Source: Niveispirillum sp. SYP-B3756 (GTDB lineage: Bacteria > Pseudomonadota > Alphaproteobacteria > Azospirillales > Azospirillaceae). Taken from it: a stretch of DNA of 64,000 nt. Positions 1-7,773 of the stretch are shown here, piece by piece; position 1 is the first letter of the stretch, and each line of letters starts with the position of its first letter. The position numbers and the translations under genes are program-made. Where the stretch lies: positions 233,332-297,331 of the forward strand of contig NZ_WIDQ01000005.1 in NCBI RefSeq assembly GCF_009495745.1. Reading direction: 5' to 3'. The notes beneath the pieces were generated by a model. The model did not search any database. It was given only the letters and a program-made list of their open reading frames with translations, and had not been told where the DNA came from.

Positions 1-81
1 ATCCACCTGGGCGCGCATGGACGCGGTGTTTTCCGCAAAGGCCGGGCTGCGCGGATCGATAGCGGTGGGGAGGATGGGCAT
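1..81 (-). CDS. mccB: Methylcrotonoyl-CoA carboxylase beta subunit, N-terminus only (partial)
   Basis: Only the first 27 codons are inside the window; the gene continues to the left. The peptide opens MPILPTAIDPRSPAFAENTA, which matches the start of biotin-dependent carboxyltransferase (MCC beta) subunits, where a DxxSPAFxxN segment is typical. The enzyme would carboxylate 3-methylcrotonyl-CoA in leucine breakdown. Isovaleryl-CoA dehydrogenase, the preceding step, lies just upstream on the same strand, so the two are likely one liu-type operon, which supports the call. The catalytic domain is not visible, so the assignment rests on the N-terminus and the neighbour. Confidence 0.7.
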   Translation of the reverse strand, partial: MPILPTAIDPRSPAFAENTASMRAQVD

Positions 82-115
82 GGGGGGCCTCGCAATGACC
101 GCGCTTGCCTTTTTC

Positions 116-204
116 CCACCGTCACCCCGGCGTAGGCCGGGGTCCAGCATCGTAGGGCACAGCGCTTGTGAACTGGACCCCGGCCTACGCCGGGGTGACG
201 GTGG
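116..204. repeat. Long inverted repeat, REP-like palindrome
   Basis: Two perfectly complementary 32-nt arms (116-147 and 173-204) flank a 25-nt loop. Each arm contains CACCCCGGCGTAGGCCGGGG. It sits between ivd and mccB, within a likely operon, and could act as a processing or stabilising hairpin. GC-rich palindromes of this kind are dispersed between genes in many alphaproteobacteria; copy number cannot be checked here. Confidence 0.75.
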
Positions 205-225
205 AAAAGGTGGGAACCGCCACCC

Positions 226-1398
226 TCAAACCGTCTCGCGGAACAACTCCCGCCCGATCAGCATCCGGCGGATTTCGCTGGTGCCGGCGCCGATCTCATA
301 CAGCTTGGCGTCACGCAGCAGCCGACCGGTGGCGTAATCATTGATATAGCCATTGCCACCCAAAATCTGGATCGCATCCAGCGCCACCTGGGTGGCCTTT
401 TCCGCCGCCAGCAGGATGGCACCGGCAGCATCTTTGCGGGTGATGCGCTTGGCATCCGCCGCCCGGCCCACGGCATAGACATAGGCGCGGCAGGAATTCA
501 GCGCGACATACATGTCCGCCACCTTGCCCTGGATCAACTGGAACTCACCGATCGGCTGGCCAAACTGCTGGCGTTCATGGATATAGGGCACCACAATATC
601 CAAGGCCGCCTGCATGATGCCCAGCGGCCCCGCCGCCAGCACGGCGCGTTCATAATCCAGGCCGGACATCAGCACCCGCACGCCACCATTCACTTGGCCC
701 AGAACATTTTCTTCCGGGATTTCGCAATCCTGGAAGACCAGCTCGCCCGTGTGGCTGCCGCGCATCCCCAGCTTGTCCAGCTTCTGCGCGCAGGAGAAAC
801 CTTTGAAATTCTTTTCCACCAGAAAGGCGGTGATACCCTTCGGCCCGGCCGCCGGGTCGGTCTTGGCATAGACCACCAACACATCGGCATCCGGGCCGTT
901 GGTGATCCACATCTTGGTGCCGTTCAGCACATAGCGGTCACCCTGCTTGTCGGCCCGCAGCTTCATGGATACCACGTCTGATCCCGCCCCAGGCTCGCTC
1001 ATCGCCAGCGCCCCGATGAAATCGCCGCTGACCAGCTTGGGCAGATAGCGCGCCTTCTGGTCCGCATTGCCATTCAAACGGATCTGATTGACGCAGAGGT
1101 TGGAATGCGCGCCGTAGGACAGGCCGACAGAGGCCGAGGCGCGGGAGATTTCCTCCATTGCCACCATATGCTCCACATAGCCCATGGCGGCCCCGCCATA
1201 TTCCTCCTCCACCGTCACGCCCAGCACGCCCAGATCGCCCATCTTCTTCCACAGATCCATGGGGAACTGGTCGGTGCGGTCGATCTCCGCCGCGCGCGGT
1301 GCGATCTCATTCCCAGCGAAGGCGGAGACGGCGTCGCGCAGCGCATCCGCCGTTTCGCCAAGGCCGAAATCGAACGGGGCAAGGCTGTTGCGCAGCAT
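226..1398 (-). CDS. ivd: Isovaleryl-CoA dehydrogenase
   Basis: A 390-residue acyl-CoA dehydrogenase that oxidises isovaleryl-CoA to 3-methylcrotonyl-CoA with FAD and passes electrons to ETF. The N-terminal alpha domain, the middle beta domain with [15 protein letters not shown] and [17 protein letters not shown], and the C-terminal helical domain with [20 protein letters not shown] are all present. The catalytic Glu of this subfamily lies in the [19 protein letters not shown] segment. Length fits Ivd (about 387-390). Start chosen at 1398, where GGAGGA precedes ATG; an upstream ATG at 1413 is less likely because the ribosome-binding site falls inside it. The next gene downstream is mccB, and a TetR gene diverges from it. 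Confidence 0.93.
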   Translation of the reverse strand: MLRNSLAPFDFGLGETADALRDAVSAFAGNEIAPRAAEIDRTDQFPMDLWKKMGDLGVLGVTVEEEYGGAAMGYVEHMVAMEEISRASASVGLSYGAHSNLCVNQIRLNGNADQKARYLPKLVSGDFIGALAMSEPGAGSDVVSMKLRADKQGDRYVLNGTKMWITNGPDADVLVVYAKTDPAAGPKGITAFLVEKNFKGFSCAQKLDKLGMRGSHTGELVFQDCEIPEENVLGQVNGGVRVLMSGLDYERAVLAAGPLGIMQAALDIVVPYIHERQQFGQPIGEFQLIQGKVADMYVALNSCRAYVYAVGRAADAKRITRKDAAGAILLAAEKATQVALDAIQILGGNGYINDYATGRLLRDAKLYEIGAGTSEIRRMLIGRELFRETV

Positions 1399-1429
1399 GG
1401 GCGTTTCCTCCATTTATGGCTTCTTATAG

Positions 1430-1445
1430 AAACGGTCATACGTTT
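1430..1445. promoter_or_regulatory. Candidate TetR operator between ivd and the TetR gene
   Basis: Inverted repeat AAACG-N6-CGTTT about 32 bp upstream of the ivd start, in the intergenic region shared with the divergent TetR gene. The position fits an operator over the ivd promoter. Only symmetry and position support it. Confidence 0.4.
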
Positions 1446-1571
1446 TTTTAATGGCTAAATCAACCAGCATCCGCGCGGGTCTCAACCCGTCGGCAATGCG
1501 TTGCAGGGGCTTGACGCGACCAGCCCGGACGGCCGATGAAAGCCACCCGAACAAACCGCAGGAGCAACCCC

Positions 1572-2165
1572 ATGGCCCGTACCGCCGGCAGCCACGGCCC
1601 CCGGACCATGGAGGCCATCCGCAAGGCGGCCCTGACGCTGATTTTCAAGAAGGGTTATGAGGCGCTGACCTTGCGGGAATTGGCCGTTGCCGTGGGCATC
1701 CAGCCCGGTTCCCTCTACAATCACGTGCGCAACAAACAGGATATCCTGTTTGATCTGGTGCATGACCATATGACGTTGCTGCTGGCAGAGGCAAAGGCCG
1801 CCATCCCGCCCGACCAGCCGCCCAAGGCACAGTTGGAAGGTTTCATTACCTTCCATGTGCTCTATCACATCACAAGGCGCGAACAGGTTTTCATCGCCAA
1901 TTCGGAACTGCGCAGCCTGGAGCCCGCCAACCATGCGGCCATTGTGGGTTTGCGGCGGGACTATGAAGGGCTGCTGATCGATATCCTGCGCCGGGGGCGG
2001 GAGGATGGCAGTTTACGGGCGGATGAACCGACCATCACCGCCTATGCCATCCTCTCCATGCTGACCGGTATCTGCACCTGGTACCAACCGGGGGGGCGCA
2101 AAAGTGCCGAACAGTTGGTGGCCCTGCACCGTGACCTTATCCTGTCCGGCATTGCCACCCGCTGA
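1572..2165 (+). CDS. TetR/AcrR family transcriptional regulator
   Basis: A 197-residue regulator. Residues about 10-57 form the TetR helix-turn-helix (TMEAIRKAALTLIFKKGYEA, then LTLRELAVAVGIQPGSLYNH). The rest is the helical ligand-binding and dimerisation domain. It is divergent from ivd, so it probably represses the isovalerate/leucine genes and responds to an acyl-CoA; that role is inferred from position. Start at 1572 chosen because CAGGAG precedes it at good spacing; an in-frame ATG at 1536 would add 12 residues with no ribosome-binding site. Confidence 0.88.
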   Translation: MARTAGSHGPRTMEAIRKAALTLIFKKGYEALTLRELAVAVGIQPGSLYNHVRNKQDILFDLVHDHMTLLLAEAKAAIPPDQPPKAQLEGFITFHVLYHITRREQVFIANSELRSLEPANHAAIVGLRRDYEGLLIDILRRGREDGSLRADEPTITAYAILSMLTGICTWYQPGGRKSAEQLVALHRDLILSGIATR

Positions 2166-2177
2166 ACAGCCGGGCCG

Positions 2178-3893
2178 TCAGGCCGCCTGTTCCCCCGCAT
2201 GTTCCACATCGTTCAGGAACTTCGCCACCTCGTCACGCAACTGATCGGCCTGTTCGGACAGGGAACCCGCCGCCCCATGCAACTGGGTGGAGGCGCTGAG
2301 GGTGAAATGCGTGCCCTCCCGCACCACGGCGATATTGTCCGACACTTCCGAGGTGCGGCGGGCGGCTTCATGCACATTGCGGCTGATCTCTGCCGTGGCA
2401 GCGGCCTGCTGGGTGACCGCGCTGGCGATGGTGCCGGAATTCTGACCGATCCGGTCGATGATATCGGCAATCTCCGCCATCATGGTGCCGGCATCACCGG
2501 CGGCACCCTGCACGGCACGGGCCTGGTCGGCAATATCGTCGGTGGCCTTGGCCGTCTGGTTGGCAAGGCTTTTCACTTCCGATGCCACCACGGCAAAGCC
2601 CTTGCCGGCCTCCCCTGCCCGCGCCGCCTCGATGGTGGCATTCAGTGCCAGCAGGTTGGTCTGGGCGGCAATGTCGGCGATCAGCCCCACCACACCCTGC
2701 ACGCTTTCCACCACCTGGGCCAACTCGGCTACGGTGCTGCGGGCCTGATGCGCCTTTTCCACCGCCTGCCCCGTAATGCTGGAGGTGATTTCCACCTGCC
2801 GGCCGATTTCGGAGCTGGACGCCGTCAGCTCCTCTGTCGCCGCGGCAACGGTGCCGACATTGTCGCGGGCGATATGCGCCCCGTCCGCCACCATTTCCGA
2901 CCGTTCCCCAGTTTCGCGGGCCTGGTCGCGTAGCCCCCCCGAGGTCGCCTCCAACTGGGCAGCAGCCGAGGCGACGGTACTCAGCCGGTCAGAGACGCGA
3001 GCCTTGAACTGGGCCATCAGTCGTTCCAGCGCTTCCTGGCGCCGCTGGCGGAATGCCTCTTCCTTGGCCTTTTCCGCTTCCAGGGCGCGGGCTGTCAACG
3101 CATTGTCGCGGAACACTGTCACGGCGGCGGCCATCTCACCCAACTCGTTCTGGGCGCTGGCATCCGGCACCCGCACATCCAGATCACCCCCGGCCAGACG
3201 GCGCATAACCAGTGTCAACTCATGCAGGGGGCGGCTGAGGGTGCGGCTGATGGCAAGCGACAGCAGAAAAACGATCACGCCAATCAGCAAAACGATGCTC
3301 AATTCCGACAGCATCGCCTTATGATATTGCTTCTCAATATCGTCAATATAGATGGCCGATCCGATGATCCAGCCCCATTCCGGCAATTGCTGCACAAAGG
3401 CCACCTTGTCAAAAGCCTCCGTGCCACCGCGCGGCCATTTGTAAAGGACGAAGCCTTTCTTGTCAGGCCCGGCGGCTACCTTAATGAATTCGCGGAACAG
3501 ATAGGTTCCCCCCGAATCCTGATTGTCCCATTGCGAGGTTCCGACGACTTCCGGCGAGGTCGGATGCATGAGAACAAGCGCCTTGTCGTCATTCACCCAG
3601 ATATATTCACCACCATAGCGCATGGCGCCCATGGCATCCAGCGAGGCACCCTGTGCCTCAGCGCGGCTTAGGATACCCTGTTTTTCCTGATCGGCGTAAT
3701 GGCGAGCAACCGCAAGCGCGCCTTCCACCGCCATCTGCGCCTGTTGCTTGTGCTGCTGCACCAGTTGGTGATGCAACATTTCCGTATTGAAGACGGTATG
3801 CGCGATCAGGCCCAGGATCGACACAGCCACGATCATCCCCAAACGTCGCCCGATACGCGCGGTAGTGATGCTTTTCATGATAAGCGAGATCAT
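2178..3893 (-). CDS. Methyl-accepting chemotaxis protein with periplasmic Cache domain
   Basis: A 571-residue transmembrane chemoreceptor. There is a first membrane helix at about residues 19-36, a single Cache (sCache_2-like) ligand domain with GEYIWVNDD and [18 protein letters not shown], a second membrane helix at about 195-215, a HAMP domain ([20 protein letters not shown]), and a cytoplasmic signalling domain whose hairpin tip reads [18 protein letters not shown]. It would sense a small organic ligand and control CheA. No CheR-binding pentapeptide is seen at the C-terminus. Start could also be ATG at 3878. A perfect TTAA-N7-TTAA CtrA-type box lies about 70-85 bp upstream, suggesting cell-cycle control. 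Confidence 0.92.
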   Translation of the reverse strand: MISLIMKSITTARIGRRLGMIVAVSILGLIAHTVFNTEMLHHQLVQQHKQQAQMAVEGALAVARHYADQEKQGILSRAEAQGASLDAMGAMRYGGEYIWVNDDKALVLMHPTSPEVVGTSQWDNQDSGGTYLFREFIKVAAGPDKKGFVLYKWPRGGTEAFDKVAFVQQLPEWGWIIGSAIYIDDIEKQYHKAMLSELSIVLLIGVIVFLLSLAISRTLSRPLHELTLVMRRLAGGDLDVRVPDASAQNELGEMAAAVTVFRDNALTARALEAEKAKEEAFRQRRQEALERLMAQFKARVSDRLSTVASAAAQLEATSGGLRDQARETGERSEMVADGAHIARDNVGTVAAATEELTASSSEIGRQVEITSSITGQAVEKAHQARSTVAELAQVVESVQGVVGLIADIAAQTNLLALNATIEAARAGEAGKGFAVVASEVKSLANQTAKATDDIADQARAVQGAAGDAGTMMAEIADIIDRIGQNSGTIASAVTQQAAATAEISRNVHEAARRTSEVSDNIAVVREGTHFTLSASTQLHGAAGSLSEQADQLRDEVAKFLNDVEHAGEQAA

Positions 3894-3961
3894 TTATACC
3901 CCCCCGGGAAATCCAGCCCTAAGGTAAAACTACTTCCTTGGGGTATTTGGGGATGAAATTA

Positions 3962-3976
3962 TTAACGATGTGTTAA
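3962..3976. promoter_or_regulatory. CtrA-type box TTAA-N7-TTAA
   Basis: Exact TTAACGATGTGTTAA, matching the full CtrA consensus of two TTAA halves separated by seven bases. It lies upstream of the chemoreceptor start at 3893. CtrA commonly controls chemotaxis and motility genes in alphaproteobacteria. The rest of 3894-4199 is AT-rich and holds no convincing gene. Confidence 0.6.
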
Positions 3977-4157
3977 TTTTATAAATAAATCACAATTAAC
4001 TCAATGTATTGATCCAGCTCAATGTCAAAAGGGCAAACAGGGTGTTTACTGAACTTTTTCCCAGCAAATCCAATGGTGAAGATGGGCGGTGAAGAAAAGG
4101 CCGCATTGCGGGAACCCCGTGAAGGGGTAACGGCCTCGGCAGCTCAATCACAATGAC

Positions 4158-4186
4158 GCCGCCCCGCCAAAAATACAAGGGGCGGC
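4158..4186 (-). terminator. Hairpin downstream of the DUF6898 gene
   Basis: Stem GCCGCCCC (4158-4165) with GGGGCGGC (4179-4186) immediately after the end of the gene at 4200 on the minus strand. No clear T-run follows, so it may be a weak terminator or 3-prime stabiliser. Confidence 0.4.
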
Positions 4187-4199
4187 AATATGGTTTGGA

Positions 4200-4403
4200 T
4201 TATTCTGCTGCCTTACGCAGCACATAGTTCAGCTTGGCAAGCGCATTACGAGCCAGTGCGGCCCGGCCTGCGCTGGCCGGGCCCTGGATCACCACTTCCC
4301 GATTGGTGCGGGGATCAATGGCACTGACGCGGATGATCGAGCCCACCTGCTGGAATTCGATCAATATATCACCTTCCGTCAGCGGCTTATCGCGGCCGAC
4401 CAT
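4200..4403 (-). CDS. Small conserved alphaproteobacterial protein (DUF6898-like)
   Basis: A 67-residue protein with VLIEF-type beta segments (GDILIEFQQVGSIIRVSAID), then an Ala/Arg helix ending NALAKLNYVLRKAAE. The pattern resembles the short DUF6898 proteins found in Rhodospirillales and relatives. Function is unknown; the fold is predicted to be a small beta-alpha domain in the cytoplasm. It starts 12 bp after the stop of the MarR gene upstream, so the two are probably co-transcribed. Confidence 0.65.
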   Translation of the reverse strand: MVGRDKPLTEGDILIEFQQVGSIIRVSAIDPRTNREVVIQGPASAGRAALARNALAKLNYVLRKAAE

Positions 4404-4415
4404 TCCAGCACCTCG

Positions 4416-4898
4416 TCAGAGATCGGACGCGCTATAGGCGCCATAAGAGAGTGAATTGGTCCAGAAGCGCTCCAGCTTGCGCATGGTCTCGTTGCAGCGG
4501 GACAACTCATCAGGCGACATGCCGCTGCGGTCCAGCATTTCCACCTGCCGGGCAAACAGTTCCGACACCCGGTCACGCAACGCCAAGCCTTTTTCCGACA
4601 GGCGGACACGGACAGAGCGGCGATCATGCGCAGAGCGCTCCTGCGTCAAATAGCCGTTCTCGTGCATCTTCTTGACGTTATACGACACGTTGGAGCCCAG
4701 ATAATAACCACGGGCAGTCAGCTCACCCACTGTCAGTTCATCATCGCCGATATTATAAAGGATGAGGCTCTGAACATTGTTGATATCCTGCACGCTCAGC
4801 CGATCCAACTCGACCTTCAGCACTTCCAGGAAATGGCGATGCAGCCGCTCAATGAGCAGGATGCTGTCATAATAAGGCTGGTGCAATGCCTTCTCCAT
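4416..4898 (-). CDS. MarR family winged-helix regulator, LdtR-like
   Basis: A 160-residue MarR-type regulator. The winged helix spans about residues 45-115 (ELTVGELTARGYYLGSNVSY, then ENGYLTQERSAHDRRSVRVR, the DRR wing typical of MarR). The N-terminus YYDSILLIERLHRHFLEVLK is strongly reminiscent of the alphaproteobacterial LdtR group, which controls cell-wall remodelling and stress genes. Start at 4898 was chosen to match that family; an ATG at 4922 is possible. It leads a two-gene unit with the DUF6898 gene. A near-CtrA box lies about 100 bp upstream. Confidence 0.85.
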   Translation of the reverse strand: MEKALHQPYYDSILLIERLHRHFLEVLKVELDRLSVQDINNVQSLILYNIGDDELTVGELTARGYYLGSNVSYNVKKMHENGYLTQERSAHDRRSVRVRLSEKGLALRDRVSELFARQVEMLDRSGMSPDELSRCNETMRKLERFWTNSLSYGAYSASDL

Positions 4899-4999
4899 TG
4901 AACTCGACCGCCCGCAGAACACGTCAAATGAAAGGCGTCAGCCAGACGCCCATTATCCACCGCCCGGCAGCGCCGGTATGTGAACTGCATAGCACGACA

Positions 5000-5014
5000 C
5001 TAACCCGAGGTTAA
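5000..5014. promoter_or_regulatory. Near-consensus CtrA box
   Basis: CTAA-N7-TTAA (7 of 8 consensus bases), upstream of the MarR-like gene start at 4898. Also a near-palindrome TAACCCGAGGTTA. Supported only by motif and position. Confidence 0.4.
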
Positions 5015-5080
5015 TGCCTGAATAATATCACAAGGGGAAGGCATCCATACAAATTGGAAAAAATTCGGGCAAAAAGCCGG

Positions 5081-5626
5081 TCAGGCGTTTCGCCGTGCCC
5101 CCAGCTTGGCCCGTGCAACGGAGAGTGAGCCGTTCAACGCCTGGCCAATCGCCCCACCATCGCCCTTGATATTGTCACGCACCAGCACATGCATCGCATC
5201 GATATGAAGACCCACCACCTGCATTTGGGCCGGCGTGGGTTCCGGCAGAGGAATCAGGAAGCTGTTCAATGCATGGGCGAAATCTGACAGCAAATCATAA
5301 CCGAAGGTTTTTCCCAGAGTCAGAATTCCATCACTGATTTTGACGATGCGCCGCAGATGGGTGGCGCGGTTCTCCACATCATCCAGGGCCCGGCGATAGG
5401 CTGCGTGCAGATCGCTCAAATCCAGTTTCGTCTGCGCCTCATGCGCATCCGCCAGACGGGCCACATAGCTGTTTGCCCGCATGATCGCGGCGGGATCAAT
5501 CCGGCCGGGTTTGCCATCGGCGGAGCCGCCCACCTTTTCGCGCAGCTTGTTGGGACGCTGGATGATCTCCACCGTGGGTTTTGCAGCGCCGGGCTTGACG
5601 TTATCGTTCATGGCCCCGCCATTCAT
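5081..5626 (-). CDS. Conserved protein partnered with an upstream response regulator
   Basis: A 181-residue, mostly helical soluble protein that I do not recognise. The N-terminus is polar (residues 1-45, containing IIQRPNKLREKVGG), followed by helices with LHAAYRRALDDVENRATHLR and ISDGILTLGKTFGYDLLSDF. It overlaps the stop of the response regulator by 4 bp (ATGA), so the two are translationally coupled and likely act together. A helical phosphotransfer or output partner is possible, but the usual Hpt His motif is not evident. ATG at 5611 is an alternative start. Confidence 0.6.
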   Translation of the reverse strand: MNGGAMNDNVKPGAAKPTVEIIQRPNKLREKVGGSADGKPGRIDPAAIMRANSYVARLADAHEAQTKLDLSDLHAAYRRALDDVENRATHLRRIVKISDGILTLGKTFGYDLLSDFAHALNSFLIPLPEPTPAQMQVVGLHIDAMHVLVRDNIKGDGGAIGQALNGSLSVARAKLGARRNA

Positions 5627-6294
5627 GCCTGCATCCGCTGCTGGGCAATTTCATCGCTTTCTTCCAATGCTGCCCCGGATGGGGGCTCGCTCTTCTTCGG
5701 ACTTTCGCCGATTCCATTCTGGCTGTCGATAACCATGTGGGCGCCATCTTCGACAACACGCACATCTTCGGGGCCCAGGCGGCGTTTTTCTTCCCCATCA
5801 TAGGGCAGAGTCTGGCGCCGGCGATCGGGGCCGAAATAATTGGGCGCACGGACGAAGGCACGCGGCTTGTCGATGATGGCCAGCAGCCGGCTGGCAACAT
5901 TCATCACCGACATCGGCTTGGCCAGATATTCCGTCACCCCGCTGTCGCGGGCCAGGCGTACGGCGGCTTCATCGGCATCGCCGCTCATCATCACAAAAGG
6001 CAGGAAACGGATCTTGTCGCTTTCATGGGCGCGGACCCAGCGCAGCAGTTCAATCCCGTCCTTCGGCTCCATCAGGTGATCGGCAAAGACGATATCGATA
6101 TCCTTGCCAGCACCGTCCATCTGGGCCGACACCTCCAGCACGGCCATCGCCTCTTCGCCGTTTTCGGCCTGGATCATCTTGCCGACGCCCAAGCCCTTGA
6201 ACACCGTCATCATGATGGAGCGGACAAAACGGTTATCATCCACCACCAGGATGGACAGACCGTCAAACCGATAATATTTGCCGCTGCTGGCCAT
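5623..6294 (-). CDS. CheY-like response regulator with C-terminal extension
   Basis: A 223-residue protein. Residues about 10-135 form a receiver domain: acidic pair in ILVVDDNRF, predicted phospho-Asp in DIVFADHLMEPKDG, Thr/Ser switch position in FVMMSGDAD and Lys in YLAKPMS. After it comes a linker with NYFGPDRRRQ and a low-complexity, charged tail. No DNA-binding or enzymatic output domain is visible, so signalling is probably by protein contact. It overlaps the next gene by 4 bp. Two TTAA-N6-TTAA motifs lie in the upstream region. Confidence 0.82.
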   Translation of the reverse strand: MASSGKYYRFDGLSILVVDDNRFVRSIMMTVFKGLGVGKMIQAENGEEAMAVLEVSAQMDGAGKDIDIVFADHLMEPKDGIELLRWVRAHESDKIRFLPFVMMSGDADEAAVRLARDSGVTEYLAKPMSVMNVASRLLAIIDKPRAFVRAPNYFGPDRRRQTLPYDGEEKRRLGPEDVRVVEDGAHMVIDSQNGIGESPKKSEPPSGAALEESDEIAQQRMQA

Positions 6295-6353
6295 GGATAG
6301 GAACCGGCCTTCAACCGAAACAGGTGGGAAGCCGACATCGGCCTCGCTCAGGC

Positions 6354-6367
6354 TTAATGATTGTTAA
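6354..6367. promoter_or_regulatory. Paired TTAA motif (N6 spacing)
   Basis: TTAA-TGATTG-TTAA in the 272-bp region between the response-regulator gene and the small protein at 6567. One base shorter than a CtrA box. A second copy is at 6449-6462. Confidence 0.3.
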
Positions 6368-6448
6368 GAAAAAGGCAAGCCCAGACACAACATGCAAAAG
6401 CATAGCACCATACTATTTTATTAAAATCATGGTTTCCACCGCGTTCAT

Positions 6449-6462
6449 TTAAATCGCATTAA
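6449..6462. promoter_or_regulatory. Paired TTAA motif (N6 spacing)
   Basis: TTAA-ATCGCA-TTAA about 105 bp upstream of the small gene at 6567. Same spacing as 6354-6367 and 6920-6933. Regulator unknown. Confidence 0.3.
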
Positions 6463-6566
6463 CAGGCTATCCGGAAAGACAGGTATCTGGAACCCCTGAG
6501 ATTAACGGGTTGGTTACGCTCCAGACGTTACGACTCAGCGATAAATATGACGCTGGAGTGACAGAG

Positions 6567-6884
6567 ATGGCGCAGACAGGGGGTAAACCCGCAACCGAGG
6601 AAGGCGTGATTGAGCGTACTGCCCTGATCATGCACGGCCTGTGCAATGAGCTGCAACAGAGCCTGCAACGCTCTGCCACGGAAGCAGACGATATCGACCT
6701 GGGCATGTTGATGGGATTGACCATGTATCTGGATGCTAGGCTGGGGCCGTTTCGAACCGACCGGCTGATGACCGCTGCACCCCAGATCATTCTGCGCACC
6801 GATGCCCATGTCACCCCGACACAGGATGCAGCCATCCGCTCCACCTTGCGCCGGCTGGGGCGGGTGCTTGCGACTCTGCCGTAA
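6567..6884 (+). CDS. Small hypothetical helical protein
   Basis: A 105-residue soluble protein I do not recognise. It is predicted helical, with ERTALIMHGLCNELQQSLQR, an acidic stretch DDIDLGMLMG and a C-terminal basic helix STLRRLGRVLATLP. Start at 6567 was chosen because GGAGTGACAG precedes it; an in-frame start at 6510 adds 19 residues. Codon use matches neighbours. It stands alone between two intergenic regions that both carry paired TTAA motifs, so it may belong to the same regulon as the response regulator opposite. Confidence 0.55.
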   Translation: MAQTGGKPATEEGVIERTALIMHGLCNELQQSLQRSATEADDIDLGMLMGLTMYLDARLGPFRTDRLMTAAPQIILRTDAHVTPTQDAAIRSTLRRLGRVLATLP

Positions 6885-6919
6885 CGAACCCCTATCTTAT
6901 TGACCGAATTCGAAAAATA

Positions 6920-6933
6920 TTAACAACCATTAA
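6920..6933. promoter_or_regulatory. Paired TTAA motif (N6 spacing)
   Basis: TTAA-CAACCA-TTAA between the small protein and the PadR gene. Third copy of the 10-bp-phased TTAA pair within 600 bp. Confidence 0.3.
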
Positions 6934-7012
6934 CTATTTTTCCGCCTAAAATCCGGGCATTAGCTGAGATCTGCTGTACGCAGGCGGCCATTATTGTTCA
7001 GATTTAACGGGT

Positions 7013-7066
7013 CGTTATATATCGAAACGCTATATATCTTGACTACTTATGTCGGTTGACTATCGT
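7013..7066 (+). promoter_or_regulatory. Putative promoter and operator of the PadR gene
   Basis: Two direct copies of TATATATC (7016-7023 and 7031-7038) lie just upstream of TTGACT (7039-7044), a 16-bp spacer and TATCGT (7061-7066). This resembles a -35/-10 pair overlapped by a repeated operator, as expected for an autoregulated PadR gene. Confidence 0.35.
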
Positions 7067-7088
7067 GGCGCCAGTTTTGGAAGGGTCC

Positions 7089-7637
7089 ATGATGATTGAT
7101 GTTAAAACGCTCTGCCTCGGTGTTCTCAGCCGGGGTGACGCCTCTGGTTACGAGATCCGCAAGGAGTTCGAGGAGGGGCCGCTCAGCCATTTCAGTGATG
7201 CCGGATTCGGCTCCATCTATCCGGCGCTGCGTCGTCTGACCGAAGATGGTCATATTGTTATGCTGCCGCATAGCGGTGACGGACGCCCGGACAAGAAGCT
7301 GTACCGCATCACGCCGGCCGGCCGTCATGCGCTCTATCAGGCGCTGACGCGCGCGCCGGCACCGGACAAGCTGCGGTCAGACCTGATGTTCATCCTGACC
7401 TTCGGCCATCTTCTGCCGCCGCGTCATCTGGACCGGATCATCAGCGACCGCATCTCTGACTATCGCCGCCTGATTGCGACGATGGAGGCGCAGGAAAATC
7501 AGGTCGCCCGCACGCCGGGTGAAAGCTTTGTGGAAGGTATGGGTCTGGCGATCTATCGCGCCGTTGCCTCCTATCTGGAAGATCACCGGCATGAACTGGT
7601 GGCCGCCGCCCTGATGGAAAATCAGGTGGCTGAATAA
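7089..7637 (+). CDS. PadR family transcriptional regulator
   Basis: A 182-residue regulator. The N-terminal PadR winged helix (about 1-85) reads LCLGVLSRGDASGYEIRKEF, then GFGSIYPALRRLTEDGHI and RPDKKLYRITPAGR. The C-terminal helical domain (about 95-175, Vir_act_alpha_C type) includes MFILTFGHLLPPRHLDRIIS and mediates dimerisation. PadR proteins often repress transport or stress genes next to them, and an ABC-2 permease follows downstream, although a terminator separates the two. Start at 7089 follows GGAAGG at good spacing. Confidence 0.9.
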   Translation: MMIDVKTLCLGVLSRGDASGYEIRKEFEEGPLSHFSDAGFGSIYPALRRLTEDGHIVMLPHSGDGRPDKKLYRITPAGRHALYQALTRAPAPDKLRSDLMFILTFGHLLPPRHLDRIISDRISDYRRLIATMEAQENQVARTPGESFVEGMGLAIYRAVASYLEDHRHELVAAALMENQVAE

Positions 7638-7672
7638 TCCAGGTCAATCACAGGTCGGCCAGGGCTGGCCAC

Positions 7673-7710
7673 ACGGCATCCGGCACCACCCCGGATGCCG
7701 TTTTGTTTTT
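7673..7710 (+). terminator. Rho-independent terminator after the PadR gene
   Basis: An 11-bp stem ACGGCATCCGG / CCGGATGCCGT followed by TTTTGTTTTT. Confidence 0.85.
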
Positions 7711-7773
7711 GCCCCAACGAAACCTAAGCAGCCCTTGCCCTGTGGCGGTGGGCTGGGTTAACTGACATCTCCC

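Noticed and set aside
5081-5626. Histidine phosphotransfer (Hpt) protein
   Set aside because: Helical and coupled to a receiver, but no HxxKG-type Hpt motif could be found.
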